A stretch of 64,000 nucleotides of DNA from Halioglobus sp. (GCA_028825045.1 JAPKAY010000010.1:26095-90094); one strand, 5' to 3'. Positions 49,261-58,765 are shown, counted from the stretch's first letter. The notes: a model not told the origin generated them from the sequence alone. Translations and numbers: made by a program.

Positions 49261-50412
49261 ATGTTGAAAATAGTCGTCCTTTCAATGCTGCTGGGTGCCC
49301 TCGCGTTTTTTATAGGGTTATCACAACTCTATTCGGTGGCCGTCCAACCCGGCCCGGCTGCCGAGGAGATCGTCTGGGATCCATCGTCGGCAAAGGTGGC
49401 TCAGGGCGGAGGTACACTCATCGATGGTGGTCTGGAAATTCAAATACCTCCATCCGGGTTTACCATAGTTTCGCCATCTGACCGGCGGTTTGCCGCGCAG
49501 GCCTACCCATTTATACACGTAGGCATTGAAGATTCTTCACAACATCTAAAAGTAGCTCTCTTCTGGGAAAACACAACAAATGCAAATAAGCTTCAGTCCT
49601 ACACGCTCGAAAGCGAATTACGCAGTTCTCTATGGCTGGCAACCAATGAGTTGAAAGGTTGGGAGGGAGAAATTCACTCCCTCTCGCTGATGATTTCGGG
49701 TGAACCGGGAGAAACTGTAGCCATCACAGATTTCTCTTTTTTCGGGGCATCTGGGTCCCGGCAATTAAGTGCAATATTCTCTGATTTCGCCGCCTATGCA
49801 CCCTGGCGCCGTGCATCCATGAATAGCTATAGTGGCGTTACCAGCGCCTCTTCGTTTTACCCGGTCCCGCTGGTCGTCGCTTACCTTGCGTTGTCCTTGC
49901 TCGCCTATGCTTTACTCCTCTTTTGGAAGACTAAACTACAGTTCGACTGGAGGGTGGTTGCGGTCATTTTTCTCGCCTGTTGGATAGTACTTGACCTATC
50001 CTGGCAACATCGACTTCTCCATCAACTGGCAGACACCCACCATACTTTTTCCGGCAAAGACACCGCCGAAAAGCTCGCTGTCGGGCCGGACGGCAAACTG
50101 TTTGATTTTGTGTCAGAGGTAAAACGGCGACTGGAAACCGAAGACCCCCGTATATTCGTCGCCTCGAGCGACGAATATACGGGATTGCGCGGCGCCTATT
50201 ATCTATATCCCTTTAATGTATTCTGGGCACTCCGCGGCCAGGAATTACCTCACAGGGAATTTATGCACAGCGGGGACTATATTGTTGCAATCGAACCGAC
50301 AGAAACTGTGTTCAGCCCAGTTGTAAACGTAGTTGGCGTAGACGGGGGTGGTTCCGCCCCTGCGGAAATAGTCTTCTCTAATAAATCCGGCACACTGTAC
50401 CGAGTAAAATAG
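49261..50412 (+). CDS. Uncharacterised membrane protein with periplasmic domain
   Basis: 383 residues. A membrane segment at the N-terminus is followed by a beta-rich periplasmic domain (about 30-180), two more helices around 200-245 and a soluble C-terminal domain containing VASSDEYTGLRGAYYLYPFNVFWALRGQELP. It is immediately followed, with no gap, by a polytopic gene. The layout recalls partners of GT-C glycosyltransferases, but no motif proves it. The start ATG 49261 has no clear ribosome site. Confidence 0.55.
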   Translation: MLKIVVLSMLLGALAFFIGLSQLYSVAVQPGPAAEEIVWDPSSAKVAQGGGTLIDGGLEIQIPPSGFTIVSPSDRRFAAQAYPFIHVGIEDSSQHLKVALFWENTTNANKLQSYTLESELRSSLWLATNELKGWEGEIHSLSLMISGEPGETVAITDFSFFGASGSRQLSAIFSDFAAYAPWRRASMNSYSGVTSASSFYPVPLVVAYLALSLLAYALLLFWKTKLQFDWRVVAVIFLACWIVLDLSWQHRLLHQLADTHHTFSGKDTAEKLAVGPDGKLFDFVSEVKRRLETEDPRIFVASSDEYTGLRGAYYLYPFNVFWALRGQELPHREFMHSGDYIVAIEPTETVFSPVVNVVGVDGGGSAPAEIVFSNKSGTLYRVK

Positions 50413-51828
50413 ATGGACTTCCTGACTGCGACTATTGCACTGCTTCTACCGGTTCTTCTGGGTGGACTTTGGTTAAGCCTCTTCGTGCCGCGCGGGATTG
50501 TCGCGCGCAGAGCCCTCGTCTGGGGCAATGGCGCTCTCATCGGACTGATGTTGATTCCTCAGATAATGCGCGCACAGGACGCGGTCGGCCTGCCCTTAAA
50601 TTTTTCTTTTACATATTCCATCGTCTGCACCCTAGTTGTGTTGGCGCTGATCGCACGGGTAGTTATTACGCGGAATTCGCAGGTGGAATACACAAAACCG
50701 CGGGCCTTCGCCGCAATGCCTCCCTTGCACCGGTTATTATTTGTTGTTTTTTTGCTGATGATTTTACTTCGTGTCGCGACACTCGGTCTGGAGATTCTGT
50801 GGCGTCCGTTGTTCCCATGGGACGCTACGATGCACTGGGCGACCAAGGCACGGGTCTGGTTTGAGTTCCAGGAAATGGTCCCCTTTGTGGATAATTTTAC
50901 GTGGCTAAATTCACCTGGAGAAGACGTCTTTACCGACAGGCACCCCGGCTATCCCGCAGCAATTCCGCTGTTACAGGTGTGGATGAATTTGGCCATTGGC
51001 CGCTGGAACGAAAGCCTGATGAACCTACCCTGGGTGCTCTGCCTACTAGCATTGGGAACCGCACTCTATGGTCAGTTGCGTTTTGCTGGCGTCAACCCAC
51101 TGCTCGCAATAGTTGCCACATATTTGTTGCAATCGATGCCTCTGATTAATACTCATGTAGCCTTGGCGGGGTACGCTGACCTGTTTCTGGGGGCTGCCTA
51201 CTGTGGTGCTTTAATGGCTTTTCAGAGCTGGGTCACCACGCAGCAGCGGTGGCAGGGCTTTTTGGTGATACTTTTCGCAGTATTGTGTTCAACCATCAAA
51301 TCGGAAGGTTTTGTGTGGGCACTCACCCTGATCCCAGCTCTGGCGGTGGCGCTCATGACGCGACGTCAGGCGGCCAAACTCTTTGCCCTGGTCACAGTCA
51401 TCTTGGTTCTGCTCCTGATTCTGGTGTCAAAGGACACCGTTATCGCCGGTTATACGATTGAGGGACTAGCGCCAAGTCTTCATATCGCTGGACTCGTTGG
51501 CACAGTGAAGGTGATCTGGCTACATGACAACTGGCACCTATTTGGCTACCTCCTGCTGGCGATCATTCCACTGGGCTTGCTTCTGCCGGGTACGATGACG
51601 AAGAAATTCCTGGGCCTCAGCCTTGCCCTGGGTATTGCTGCCGGTTCCTATATCTATTTGTTTTTGTTCACGGGTTTTGGATGGGGGGCATCAAACTTTG
51701 CTGCTGTGGGCAGACTCGGCATACAAATCGTTCCCGGTCTGCTCTTTCTCTGCGTACTGATATTCAACGAGTATCTCGACAGGCGTGAACTGCAATCATC
51801 CGCCGAAGCTACCGAATCTTTTGTCTAA
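50413..51828 (+). CDS. Polytopic membrane protein, GT-C glycosyltransferase-like
   Basis: 471 residues with around ten helices. The stretch FPWDATMHWATKARVW, with an acidic residue in the first large periplasmic loop, and D-R-H-P-G-Y-P-A-A-I-P-L-L-Q resemble dolichol/undecaprenyl-phosphate-sugar transferases (ArnT/PMT type, DUF-level similarity only). Its ATG follows the TAG of the preceding gene directly, so the pair is translated as a unit and likely forms a complex for surface glycan modification. Confidence in the enzyme class is low. Confidence 0.6.
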   Translation: MDFLTATIALLLPVLLGGLWLSLFVPRGIVARRALVWGNGALIGLMLIPQIMRAQDAVGLPLNFSFTYSIVCTLVVLALIARVVITRNSQVEYTKPRAFAAMPPLHRLLFVVFLLMILLRVATLGLEILWRPLFPWDATMHWATKARVWFEFQEMVPFVDNFTWLNSPGEDVFTDRHPGYPAAIPLLQVWMNLAIGRWNESLMNLPWVLCLLALGTALYGQLRFAGVNPLLAIVATYLLQSMPLINTHVALAGYADLFLGAAYCGALMAFQSWVTTQQRWQGFLVILFAVLCSTIKSEGFVWALTLIPALAVALMTRRQAAKLFALVTVILVLLLILVSKDTVIAGYTIEGLAPSLHIAGLVGTVKVIWLHDNWHLFGYLLLAIIPLGLLLPGTMTKKFLGLSLALGIAAGSYIYLFLFTGFGWGASNFAAVGRLGIQIVPGLLFLCVLIFNEYLDRRELQSSAEATESFV

Positions 51829-51831
51829 CAG

Positions 51832-51891
51832 AAAGCCGCTGATCAAAATATCTTCAGGCAATTGCCTGGTGGTGTCCGCATAAGCGGCTTT
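51832..51891. repeat. Nested inverted repeats downstream of the membrane-protein pair
   Basis: AAAGCCGCT (51832-51840) pairs with AGCGGCTTT (51883-51891), enclosing the perfect palindrome CAGGCAATTGCCTG at 51855-51868. It may end transcription from the left, or work as a DNA site. Confidence 0.45.
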
Positions 51892-51947
51892 AAACACTCA
51901 ATGATGGGTAATAGCTGCAACATTAAGTACTCGTTACATACACCGTG

Positions 51948-52769
51948 TTACAGGTTAAAGCGATCGCGCAAAAACCGGGAAATACCGTCTTCATTATGGT
52001 GGCCTATCACCGCGGTAGCTTTGGCCTGCACTGTCTCTTTTGCATTGCGCGGCGCATAACTTTCATCTGCCATCGCGAACATGCTCAGGTCATTCTCGCT
52101 ATCGCCGAAACAAATTACCTTAGTAACACCTAAATCCTGTTTCAGCGTGGCAATAGCATTGCCCTTGCTCGCGGCGCTGTGATGTACGTCTATCCAATAC
52201 AAGCTATCACCCTCCAGGGCTGCGCCGGCATAGGCCACCAGGTGATCTTCTCCCTGGACCAGTTGCGCCACTGAATCAATTGCTGTGCGTGAGCCCAGCG
52301 CACTTATATTGCTTATATCCGCTTGCGCGGGAAGTTCCTCTATTGGCAGCAGCGCCATCCCGCGCTCCTGGGCGAACAGAGTGGACAAACGGCGCTCGGC
52401 GGCGTTCTGCAAAGGTGGGTGGTACACCACGTGTTGGTTGCCAGATTCCAGCGTAAAAATGAACGGGGTGACCTCCGCTCGCATGAAGGCCTCCACCACT
52501 TGGCGAATCTCCGGGTTGGTGAGTAGATTTCGGTGGCTGAAGCTATCACTTTGGGGCCGCCAGATCATGACGCCATTTTTGTATATGTGCGGCAGCGTAA
52601 AGCGGTGCCCAGTCAGCAGATCCCGCGCACCATGGAGTGTTCGGCCAGTGGCGACCGTATAGGCGATGCCGCGTCGATGCAGCTGCTGCAACGTATCACC
52701 GGTGTGCGCAGACACCTGGGACTTGCTGTCCAACAGGGTGCCGTCCAGATCGAAAACTATGAGTTCCAT
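51948..52769 (-). CDS. HAD-superfamily phosphatase, Cof type
   Basis: About 273 residues. V-F-D-L-D-G-T-L-L-D-S at residues 4-14 is HAD motif I, A-T-G-R motif II, S-K-G-N-A-I motif III and G-D-S-E-N-D motif IV; the large cap between II and III is type C2B, as in Cof/YbiV/YidA. These hydrolyse sugar or nucleotide phosphates in the cytosol. ATG 52769 gives the family start; ATG 52787 is possible. The next gene is divergent, with a palindromic site between. Confidence 0.92.
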   Translation of the reverse strand: MELIVFDLDGTLLDSKSQVSAHTGDTLQQLHRRGIAYTVATGRTLHGARDLLTGHRFTLPHIYKNGVMIWRPQSDSFSHRNLLTNPEIRQVVEAFMRAEVTPFIFTLESGNQHVVYHPPLQNAAERRLSTLFAQERGMALLPIEELPAQADISNISALGSRTAIDSVAQLVQGEDHLVAYAGAALEGDSLYWIDVHHSAASKGNAIATLKQDLGVTKVICFGDSENDLSMFAMADESYAPRNAKETVQAKATAVIGHHNEDGISRFLRDRFNL

Positions 52770-52870
52770 CGAATTGCGGGGCTGCATGCTCAAAATCAGT
52801 AGTTTACCTTGTGTTTGACGTCGGTAGCTGGCGATTTCCCCTGGAACCCGCATAAATTTTGTAACGCGGC

Positions 52871-52899
52871 TTAAAAGTATACAGATGTATACCTTTTAA
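52871..52899. promoter_or_regulatory. Near-perfect palindrome before P450, likely repressor operator
   Basis: TTAAAAGTATAC and GTATACCTTTTAA are inverted around AGAT, with one extra base in the right arm. It lies between the divergent HAD phosphatase and P450 genes, 76 bases before the P450 start. The length and arms fit TetR-type or similar repressors. No such protein is in the window. Confidence 0.5.
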
Positions 52900-52974
52900 A
52901 AAATTGCTACCATGCTCCCCCATCTGAGAAATCACACTGGCAGCATACCTGCCGCAAGTGTTTAGGAGAAAGCC

Positions 52975-54240
52975 ATGACCGAGCCAGCAAAGAATTTACC
53001 CCCGATTGGAGAGGTGTTTAATCCCCACTCTGCGGAGTACATGTTGGACCCTGTTTCACAGTGCCTGGCCCTCGCTGAGCGCGGGCCTATGGTCTGGTAC
53101 GAACCCTGGCAAGCCTGGATGATGACGCGCATGGACGACATCATGGCCTGCTGGAAAACCGAACCCCTGTCCTCCGACTTTTACGATTGGGAGTTTGCAC
53201 CGCCCAGACCACCTGAGGAGGAGTGGAGTAATTTCGAGCGCGCCCTGATCGGCCACAGTTTGCTGGCTGATCACGATCACCACCGCCTGGTACGCCGTGT
53301 CACGGCGCCGGCATTCTCACGCAACGTTGTGGACAAAATTCAGGCGAAGATCGAGCCCGAGATTCGCAAGCTGTTCGAGGATTTGGGTGAGCCTGAGGAA
53401 TTCGATTACATTGAGAAAATCGCGTTCCACATCCCTTTTATATCCATCACCCGAATGGTGGGAATTCCAGAAAAATACTGGCCGCAGATAAAGCAGGTCA
53501 TCATGACATTTACAGAAACCTGGAACCCCACCATTTCCGACGAGCAGCGCGAGAGCGCCCGTCAGGACAGCAACCAGGCCATTGATATTATCAAGGAAGT
53601 CATTGCTGAACGCCGCAGCGCTCCCGTGCAGGACGATTTTCTCAGCACTTTGTTGCGCATCGAAGCGGAGAATGAAGGGTTTGAAGAAGGGGATATCATC
53701 ACGCTGATACTGGCCTTGATCGGCGCCGGCGCCGACACTACCCTGGTCGCCCAGCAGTGGTCCGTGTATGCCCTGCTCAAAAATAACAGGGACCAAATCG
53801 ACAAGGCCCTGGCGACACCAGAAAGCTTTACCAATGCATTTTGCGAGATCAACCGCTGGGGCGTCTCATCCAAAATGGGTTTTGCCCGCTACGCTCCCCG
53901 GGACATGGAATTTATGGGTGAGAAACTGCGCAAGGGCGTCATGGTTCTGATGATGCCACACCTTAAAGATCACGATCCAAGCTACTTCGAGAATCCTGAA
54001 CAATTTGATGTAGAACGAGTTTTCGAACCGGATGCCCTGTTCGGCTACGGCCCACGTTTTTGTATTGGTGCCGCGCTGGCCAAGCGTCAGCTCTATCTCA
54101 CGATATCTGAACTGTTCAAACGCTTTCCAAATATTGACTTGGCAGAGGAGCCCACGCGCGACGATACCGACCACAACGCGGTGGTGTTTAAGCGGTTGAT
54201 GTTGAAAACCAACTGCTCGCTGTCCCACCCAAAGTCATAG
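52975..54240 (+). CDS. Cytochrome P450, soluble bacterial type (second)
   Basis: 421 residues. The I-helix motif is G-A-G-A-D-T-T (250-256), E291/R294 form the E-x-x-R pair and F-G-Y-G-P-R-F-C-I-G holds Cys363. It is not closely similar to the first P450, so the two have different substrates; the fold without a membrane helix is that of class I P450s of proteobacteria, which often act on terpenes, steroids or alkyl compounds. GGAG about seven bases before ATG 52975 fixes the start. A heme-dependent dehydrogenase lies 184 bases after it. Confidence 0.95.
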   Translation: MTEPAKNLPPIGEVFNPHSAEYMLDPVSQCLALAERGPMVWYEPWQAWMMTRMDDIMACWKTEPLSSDFYDWEFAPPRPPEEEWSNFERALIGHSLLADHDHHRLVRRVTAPAFSRNVVDKIQAKIEPEIRKLFEDLGEPEEFDYIEKIAFHIPFISITRMVGIPEKYWPQIKQVIMTFTETWNPTISDEQRESARQDSNQAIDIIKEVIAERRSAPVQDDFLSTLLRIEAENEGFEEGDIITLILALIGAGADTTLVAQQWSVYALLKNNRDQIDKALATPESFTNAFCEINRWGVSSKMGFARYAPRDMEFMGEKLRKGVMVLMMPHLKDHDPSYFENPEQFDVERVFEPDALFGYGPRFCIGAALAKRQLYLTISELFKRFPNIDLAEEPTRDDTDHNAVVFKRLMLKTNCSLSHPKS

Positions 54241-54423
54241 CATGCATCATCACCCTGTGATGGAGATATCTAGTGCTGGTTCGGCATCTTTAGCACGGTG
54301 TATAGACTGAAGGAGGCTGAGGCGGGTACCAGCGATGGTCACACGTCTCTGCCTCCGCCTTGACACGAAATTTTAAACTGCTCTATTGCCCGATTCGTCT
54401 ACATGTACTTGTAGGCCACCTAG

Positions 54424-56421
54424 ATGGCTATAATGGTACCCACATTTTCTCAAAAAAAACGTAGCATGAAAAAATTCTTCGGCATGGTAATGCTCTTGAT
54501 TGTCATGACTGTGGCTCTGGCAGCCGCGGGACTGATGTTCATGGATTCACCACAGAAAACGCTGCAGTCACTCGTAATTCGCCACGCCGACAAGCTTCCA
54601 CTTGAATACTTTGGCGGGCGTTTATTCGACCAGCACTGCGCTAATTGCCACGATAATCCGGCCATGCACGCACCTACCCGAGCGACACTTTCAGGCTTTT
54701 CTAAAGAGAGCATCATTGTCGCCATGGAGTTTGGCAAGATGCAGCCCATGGCCGCCCATTTACGCCAGCAGGAGCGCTTCCTCATTGCCACCTATCTCGC
54801 CGGCAGCGCTCAGAATACCTATGATTGGATAGCGCAAAACCGTTGCACCGAGCCCGCTGCGGATACCGCCACGGACTACGTAAGTGACTGGGGGCTAGGG
54901 CCGCATAATCGACGATTTGTAGACAGCAAGAACGCAGGCATCAACCGCGACAACGTGGGGACATTAAAGCTGGCATGGAGCCTGGCCTTTCCCAGAGTGA
55001 CGGACATGCGCTCGCAGCCTGCCATTATCGGTGACACGCTGTACTTGGGAGACAAGACCGGCATGCTGTATGCGCTGGACAGGAACTCCGGGTGCATCAG
55101 AGCACATACCAAGGTCTTTAGCGGTATCCGATCGGCCATTACCGTGATAACTCTGCCGAGCGGCGATAAGCGCCTGATCTTCGCCGATTCAGTGGCATCT
55201 GTTTTTGCAGTCGATCCCGGCAGCCTCGAGATTGTATGGCAACGATCCACCCGACTGTTCGATACCTCCATCATTACCGGTTCAATCAGTTATCACAACA
55301 ACCGCTTGTTCGTCCCAATCTCCTCTTATGAGGTCGCTGCAGCTGGCAGCCCCAACCATATTTGCTGCACCTCCCACGGCGGCGTCATTGCGCTGGATGC
55401 CAGCAGCGGAGAGTCCCTATGGGAATGGCATGCAACCGGCGACGCCGTATTGCAAGGCCTAAACACGGCCGGCCGTGAACAATACGGGCCCTCCGGGGCA
55501 GCCGTGTGGACCACCCCGGCAGTCGACGCCAAACGGAATCGAATCTACATCGGCACCGGTGAGAACCTCACACGCCCGGCAACAGATACCTCCGATGCCA
55601 TCATTGCGCTGAACATGGATAGCGGTGAACGCGTCTGGCGCTTCCAGGCAACCACCGATGATGTTTGGAACGCGGCCTGCCTGAATGGCGGCGCCAACTG
55701 CCCAACCGATCCTGGTGAAGATTTTGATTTTGGCGCATCGGTCATCATTGCAAAACAGGCCGATGGATCACAAGTGCTGCTGGCAGGACAAAAGTCCGGT
55801 GAGGTGTTTGCACTCAACCCCGATACGGACGACAAAAACGGTCAAGTGCTCTGGCGCCAACGCGTCAGCCTTGGCACTACCAATGGTGGCATCCATTGGG
55901 GAATGGCCGTGTCAGGTCAGCGGCTGATAGTACCCGTGGCTGATCCAGAACGGGATAAGCCTGGCTATACACCGCAGCCAGGGCTGTATGCGCTGGACCT
56001 TGCCAGTGGCGAAAGGCTCTGGCAACAAACAGTGGAACGCGGTTGCGATATCGAGGATAAAAACAAACCGTTGATCGGCCTCGAAAATCTTCGCGCCAGC
56101 GAGTCGCCTGATCTGGCGGACTTATACCGCTGCTCCTTCTACTACGGCTTGTCAGCGGCCGCCATGGCCACCCCGGAACTCGCCTTCAGCGCTGGACTGG
56201 ACGGCAAACTACGGGCGTACGACATTGAAACTGGTGATATTCTCTGGGAGGTGAATACAGCGCATCCATTTGACGCTGTAAACGGTATTGAAGGCCACGG
56301 TGGAGCCATTGATGTCGGTGGACAGGTGTTAGCGGGTGGCTGGCTGTATGTGCAATCGGGCTATTCAATGTTCGGTCAACTACCCGGCAATGTCCTGCTG
56401 GCCTATAGAGTAGTCCAGTAA
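54424..56421 (+). CDS. Quinohemoprotein alcohol dehydrogenase with N-terminal cytochrome c
   Basis: 665 residues. A membrane/signal helix is followed by a short cytochrome c domain with C-A-N-C-H near residues 71-75, then an eight-bladed PQQ propeller with W-docking repeats such as ALDASSGESLWEWH, ALNMDSGERVWRFQ and ALDLASGERLWQQT. A vicinal C-C (near residues 314-315) matches the disulfide ring over PQQ in alcohol dehydrogenases. Heme in front of the propeller, rather than behind, recalls polyvinyl-alcohol dehydrogenases. It oxidises an alcohol in the periplasm and passes electrons to its heme. ATG 54466 (M-K-K-F-F) is an equally likely start. Confidence 0.9.
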   Translation: MAIMVPTFSQKKRSMKKFFGMVMLLIVMTVALAAAGLMFMDSPQKTLQSLVIRHADKLPLEYFGGRLFDQHCANCHDNPAMHAPTRATLSGFSKESIIVAMEFGKMQPMAAHLRQQERFLIATYLAGSAQNTYDWIAQNRCTEPAADTATDYVSDWGLGPHNRRFVDSKNAGINRDNVGTLKLAWSLAFPRVTDMRSQPAIIGDTLYLGDKTGMLYALDRNSGCIRAHTKVFSGIRSAITVITLPSGDKRLIFADSVASVFAVDPGSLEIVWQRSTRLFDTSIITGSISYHNNRLFVPISSYEVAAAGSPNHICCTSHGGVIALDASSGESLWEWHATGDAVLQGLNTAGREQYGPSGAAVWTTPAVDAKRNRIYIGTGENLTRPATDTSDAIIALNMDSGERVWRFQATTDDVWNAACLNGGANCPTDPGEDFDFGASVIIAKQADGSQVLLAGQKSGEVFALNPDTDDKNGQVLWRQRVSLGTTNGGIHWGMAVSGQRLIVPVADPERDKPGYTPQPGLYALDLASGERLWQQTVERGCDIEDKNKPLIGLENLRASESPDLADLYRCSFYYGLSAAAMATPELAFSAGLDGKLRAYDIETGDILWEVNTAHPFDAVNGIEGHGGAIDVGGQVLAGGWLYVQSGYSMFGQLPGNVLLAYRVVQ

Positions 56422-56566
56422 CACTCGCCATTATTGTGACAATTTCAAACCGCGCCAACAACAGGGTCCCCGTGACGGCGTCGTGTATTTGACCTAAACT
56501 GAGTTTCGCGGCTCAGATGATCAACGCCCCGACAACGCAGTAATACACAGCAAAAGGAACCTGATT

Positions 56567-56800
56567 ATGGATAAACCCAAGCGCGCATCGGACACCCCCT
56601 ACGGCGTCCAGGTCAAAACAGGGAACGCCTATTTCTGGTGTGCCTGCGGCCTCAGTGCCAGTCAGCCCTTCTGCGATGGCTCGCACATGAACACCGGATT
56701 TTCGCCTGTGCGCTTTGAAGCAAAGACGGACGGCAAGATTTTTTTCTGCGGCTGTAAATCCACCGCCGATCAACCACTGTGCGACGGCAGCCACAACTAA
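56567..56800 (+). CDS. CDGSH iron-sulfur domain protein, two domains
   Basis: 77 residues with two copies of C-x-C-x(9)-C-D-G-S-H: C-A-C-G...F-C-D-G-S-H and C-G-C-K...L-C-D-G-S-H. Each binds a 2Fe-2S cluster through three Cys and one His, as in mitoNEET-related bacterial proteins involved in electron or cluster transfer and stress. AAAGGA lies about ten bases before ATG 56567. The stop is followed at once by the start of the DNA glycosylase gene. Confidence 0.93.
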   Translation: MDKPKRASDTPYGVQVKTGNAYFWCACGLSASQPFCDGSHMNTGFSPVRFEAKTDGKIFFCGCKSTADQPLCDGSHN

Positions 56801-57469
56801 TTGAAGTCATTCGATTCCATTTATCAACGCGCCTGCGATCGCCATGGTGGAAAATCCCTACTCAATAGTTACCTGCCGCGGGTGCGCAGCGCCAGAGCAC
56901 TTTCCCAGAGCAAGGACGATCGCTGGCTGGCCCAGATGACCCGCTGTGTCTTTCAGGCGGGCTTCGTGTGGCGCGTGGTGGATAACAAATGGGATGATTT
57001 CGAGGACGTCTTCTTCGGTTTCCCGCCACAGAAGATCGTCATGCTCAGCCCCGATCAAATTGATCGATTTGCGCAGAACCCACGCATCATTCGCAATCGA
57101 CAAAAGGTACTAGGCGTTCAAGCCAACGCGCAGTTCATTCTCGACATCACCCATGAACATGGCAGCTTTGGCAAATTCATTAGCCGCTGGCCCACGCAGG
57201 AATTGATCGAACTTTTTTCGCTGTTAAAGAAGCGCGGAAGCCGTCTGGGTGGTATGACCGGACAACGCCTACTGCGTAATATGGGGAAAGATACTTTTAT
57301 CGTTACCGCTGATGTCGTCCGCTGTCTGCAACACAGTGGCCTGGACATCGCTGACAATCCCACCAGCAAGCGCGATATGCAAAAGATCCAGGCCACTTTC
57401 AACCACTGGCATGAAGAGTCGGCCATAGGCTTCAGTCATATGAGCCGAATCTGCGCACTCTCCCTATAG
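56801..57469 (+). CDS. DNA-3-methyladenine glycosylase I family protein
   Basis: 222 residues. D-D-R-W-L-A-Q-M-T-R-C-V-F-Q-A-G-F-V-W and the later helices are those of TagI-type base-excision glycosylases, which remove 3-methyladenine. The C-terminal His/Cys zinc snap of E. coli Tag is not obvious, so zinc may be missing, as in some family members. The start is TTG 56801 directly after the CDGSH stop, so translation is coupled; no other start is in frame close by. Confidence 0.85.
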   Translation: MKSFDSIYQRACDRHGGKSLLNSYLPRVRSARALSQSKDDRWLAQMTRCVFQAGFVWRVVDNKWDDFEDVFFGFPPQKIVMLSPDQIDRFAQNPRIIRNRQKVLGVQANAQFILDITHEHGSFGKFISRWPTQELIELFSLLKKRGSRLGGMTGQRLLRNMGKDTFIVTADVVRCLQHSGLDIADNPTSKRDMQKIQATFNHWHEESAIGFSHMSRICALSL

Positions 57470-57555
57470 CATCCTTCTGAAGGCCATCCAGTCAGGTCGT
57501 GCCGTCCACACAGCGGAGTGCCCATCGACAGCGCCTGTCCGTGATCATCTTCAGG

Positions 57556-58593
57556 TTACTGACTCCGCACGACGTGGCTTAGATATAGCACAGCAGTCAG
57601 TAACACTACCGCGCCGCCCTGGTGCGCGGTAGCAAGCCAAACCGGCACATGCAGCAACAGCGTACTGATGCCCATAGCCACTTGCACAAATAAAGCCGTT
57701 ATCAATAGACCAACACCCAGTTTTTCTTTCCCCATAGACGCACTGCGATAAACCGCAAAGGCAAAAATATTCAACACCACGAATAGACCATAGGCAAAGA
57801 GGCGATGGTTAAACTGGATCGTGGTGACGTCTTCAAACATCGCCAACCAGGCCGGTGAAGTAGCATAGAGACCGGGCGGCACAAAGGAATCACCCATCAG
57901 CGGCCAGGTCGGGTAGACAAGACCCGCGCGGGTGCCAGCCACCAGGCCGCCGGAGAGAATCATTAAAAACACCAGGCCCACCAGCACTAGCGCCCAGCGC
58001 GCATGAGGGCGACGTCGCGTACCAACCCTTTCTGCCGGCGTAAACAGCAGATCGAAGGCTAACCAAACCATGTAGGCGTAGATGGCCACTGCCACCCCCA
58101 AATGCGCCGTCAGTCGGTATTGGCTCACCCGGGGGTTATCCACCAGCCCGCTTTTTACCATGTACCAACCTAACAGGCCCTGAAAACCACCTAAAAATAA
58201 CAGGGTGACCAGTCCGGGCGCGAGCCCTGGCCGAAGCCGGCCACGCACCGCAAAGTAGAGTAGAGGCACTGCAAAGATAACGCCGATCAAACGCCCCAAC
58301 AGTCGGTGCAAATACTCATACATAAAGATGGTTTTGAACCCCTCAAGGCTCATTCCCTGGTTAACCTTTTGGTACTCAGGGAACTGTTTGTACTTCTCAA
58401 AGGTCTGCAGCCAATCCTGCTCAGTCAATGGCGGGATCGCGCCTACCAGCGGTTTCCACTCCACCATGGATAATCCCGAATGCGTGAGCCGGGTGACCCC
58501 GCCAAGCATAATCATGCCAAAGATCACCGCCGCGCAGAATATCAACCATGTTGCTACCTGCCGGTCGTAGTGGTTTCGTTCAGTGTTTGTCAT
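57556..58593 (-). CDS. ctaA: Heme A synthase (COX15/CtaA)
   Basis: 345 residues with eight helices. The four histidines for the two hemes are in Y-E-Y-L-H-R (loop 1), L-T-A-H-L-G, F-N-H-R-L and T-A-H-Q-G-G. The enzyme converts heme O to heme A in the inner membrane for aa3-type cytochrome oxidase; G-G-V-T-R-L-T-H-S-G-L-S-M near the start is diagnostic. The gene is alone here, divergent from the ABC-F gene. Presence of heme A implies an aerobic respiratory chain. Confidence 0.95.
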   Translation of the reverse strand: MTNTERNHYDRQVATWLIFCAAVIFGMIMLGGVTRLTHSGLSMVEWKPLVGAIPPLTEQDWLQTFEKYKQFPEYQKVNQGMSLEGFKTIFMYEYLHRLLGRLIGVIFAVPLLYFAVRGRLRPGLAPGLVTLLFLGGFQGLLGWYMVKSGLVDNPRVSQYRLTAHLGVAVAIYAYMVWLAFDLLFTPAERVGTRRRPHARWALVLVGLVFLMILSGGLVAGTRAGLVYPTWPLMGDSFVPPGLYATSPAWLAMFEDVTTIQFNHRLFAYGLFVVLNIFAFAVYRSASMGKEKLGVGLLITALFVQVAMGISTLLLHVPVWLATAHQGGAVVLLTAVLYLSHVVRSQ

Positions 58594-58765
58594 AGTGTCC
58601 CGATCTTAACTCGCCATCCCCCTATAATAGCCGAATTGGCGGCAAATTCCGTCGCTACTACCTGCTTATCGTCCGGGTCGCATTGACTACACCGCGTGTC
58701 AACTTGTGGCCAAGGTGCGCCATGCTGGCGTAGAATGCGCGTCCACAAACTTGCCGCTACCTACC

